DNA from: CAVALG01 sp045576295
GTDB lineage: Bacteria > Bacillota > Clostridia > Oscillospirales > Acutalibacteraceae
DNA length: 5,214 nucleotides
Assembly (NCBI GenBank): GCA_045576295.1
Contig: JAZNGF010000001.1
Location: forward strand, 1-5,214
Reading direction: 5' to 3'
The notes under the pieces are model-generated. The model was not told the DNA's origin. It worked only from the letters and a program-made list of their open reading frames with translations, and searched no databases. The translations under genes and the position numbers were made by a program. This document shows positions 4,891 through 5,214 of this stretch, piece after piece (positions within the stretch are counted from its first letter, which is position 1; every line of letters begins with the position of its first letter).

Positions 4891-4903
4891 GCGCCCACCT
4901 CCC
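4891..4903 (-). promoter_or_regulatory. Strong ribosome binding site that fixes the GTG start of cls
   Basis: On the - strand GGGAGGTG (4903 to 4896) lies directly before GGCGC and the GTG start at 4890. The near-perfect SD justifies the non-ATG start; no in-frame ATG is nearby. Confidence 0.8.
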
Positions 4904-4918
4904 AGCGGCTTTTTTATA

Positions 4919-4946
4919 ATTTTATCACACCATCGCCTTTTTTCAA
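4919..4946 (-). promoter_or_regulatory. Sigma-A type promoter with extended -10 for the cls-mrnC-yitT operon
   Basis: Read leftward, a -35 of TTGAAA (4946-4941) is separated by 16 bp from a -10 of TAAAAT (4924-4919). The -10 is preceded by TGA, giving the extended TG-N motif. Each hexamer matches consensus in five of six positions. The -10 ends 28 bp before the GTG of cls, leaving a short leader of roughly 20 nt with the SD. Confidence 0.65.
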
Positions 4947-4968
4947 CAAAAAATGAACTTTTTTACTT

Positions 4969-4980
4969 ATTGTTAACAAT
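4969..4980. promoter_or_regulatory. 12-bp perfect palindrome upstream of the cls promoter
   Basis: ATTGTTAACAAT is a perfect palindrome 22 bp upstream of the -35. Its place and symmetry would suit a dimeric regulator's operator, but it is AT-rich and there is no second site to support this. A similar ATTGTTAAC string at 5161-5169 inside the MITE-like repeat is probably coincidental. Confidence 0.25.
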
Positions 4981-4990
4981 TAGTGCTCCG

Positions 4991-5000
4991 CACCGCGGTG
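4991..5000. repeat. CACCGCGGTG palindrome, possibly a repeat remnant
   Basis: This is a perfect 10-bp palindrome. CCGCACCGCGGTG here resembles CCGCACCGCGGCG in the core of the MITE-like copy at 1853-1865, so it may be a relic of that family rather than a functional site. Confidence 0.3.
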
Positions 5001-5004
5001 AAAA

Positions 5005-5018
5005 GAATAATGAATAAA
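5005..5018 (+). repeat. GAATAATGAATAAA repeat motif, third copy
   Basis: The motif is identical to 1732-1745; its first 12 bases also recur inverted at 2018-2029. At all three places it borders palindromic repeat units, so it seems to be a terminal part of these interspersed elements. Confidence 0.5.
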
Positions 5019-5034
5019 TAATAAAACAGGTGAT

Positions 5035-5072
5035 GGGCGACCAAAGGTGCGCCCCTACAGTGTAACCGATAG
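5035..5072 (+). repeat. REP-like palindromic repeat, copy 2
   Basis: This is a direct copy of 1635-1671: GGGCGACCAAAGGT, one extra G, CGCCCC, then a tail ending GTAACCGATAG. The inserted base breaks the perfect stem of copy 1, though GGGCG/CGCCC can still pair. Confidence 0.7.
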
Positions 5073-5087
5073 TCTTTATAAACTTCA

Positions 5088-5214
5088 GCCTCCCTCGAGG
5101 GGAAGGTGGCGGCAAAGCCGACGGATGAGGTGTAGCCGCTTATGCGGCGTTTAAGAAAAAATTGTTAACGGCACTCACGTGCCTACCCCTCACCACCGCG
5201 CTGCGCGCAGAGCC
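5088..5214. mobile_element. MITE-like repeat, copy B (cut by the window edge)
   Basis: GCCTCCCTCGAGGGGAAGGTGGCGGC, then GCCGACGGATGAGGTGTAGCCGC, follows copy A closely with small indels. The core differs: a GCCGC/GCGGC hairpin with a TTAT loop (5134-5147), then a GGCAC/GTGCC hairpin (5170-5183) absent from copy A. TACCCCTCA at 5184-5192 starts the right arm, which runs off the window. It has the same orientation as copy A. Confidence 0.6.

Overview
The window looks like a chromosomal segment of a Clostridia-type Firmicute, most plausibly from the Oscillospirales/Ruminococcaceae gut lineage. The basis is the gene families (phiLC3-like holin, Firmicute-type Amidase_3 endolysin with WLP wall repeats, Mini-III RNase, YitT/DUF2179 protein), strong Shine-Dalgarno (SD) sites with frequent GTG/TTG starts, and dense families of small palindromic intergenic repeats of a kind I associate with those genomes. 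The taxon is an inference; no marker gene is present.

Left part (1-1625, + strand): the lysis end of a prophage or phage-derived element. It holds the tail of a small phage-type protein (1-159), about 230 bp of highly structured sequence, a two-helix phiLC3-like holin (388-579) and an N-acetylmuramoyl-L-alanine amidase endolysin (597-1625). The structured stretch has several long hairpins and a possible pseudoknot: the loop of a 10-bp terminator-like hairpin is complementary over 9 nt to a site just before the holin ribosome binding site. It also holds a 35-codon GTG reading frame (238-345) whose initiation region is nearly identical to that of the holin. The endolysin's SD sequence lies in a perfect 12-bp hairpin that starts 3 nt after the holin stop and carries the TTG start in its loop, the arrangement expected if endolysin translation depends on translation of the holin. 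Together these suggest RNA-level control of lysis timing. This is the most interesting part of the window.

Middle (1626-2052): 427 bp with no convincing gene, made of repeats: two short REP-like hairpins, then a pair of ~45-bp inverted repeats (each holding its own hairpin) that enclose a MITE-like element. It separates the rightward phage genes from leftward host genes.

Right part (2053-4890, - strand): a compact housekeeping operon read right to left: cardiolipin synthase, Mini-ribonuclease III (mrnC) and a YitT-family membrane protein, with gaps of 21 and 18 nt. A good extended -10 promoter (4919-4946) lies upstream of the synthase.

Right edge (4891-5214): the promoter region, two short palindromes, and second copies of the same repeat families, ending inside a second MITE-like element cut by the window edge. 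The host operon is thus flanked by direct copies of the same repeats.
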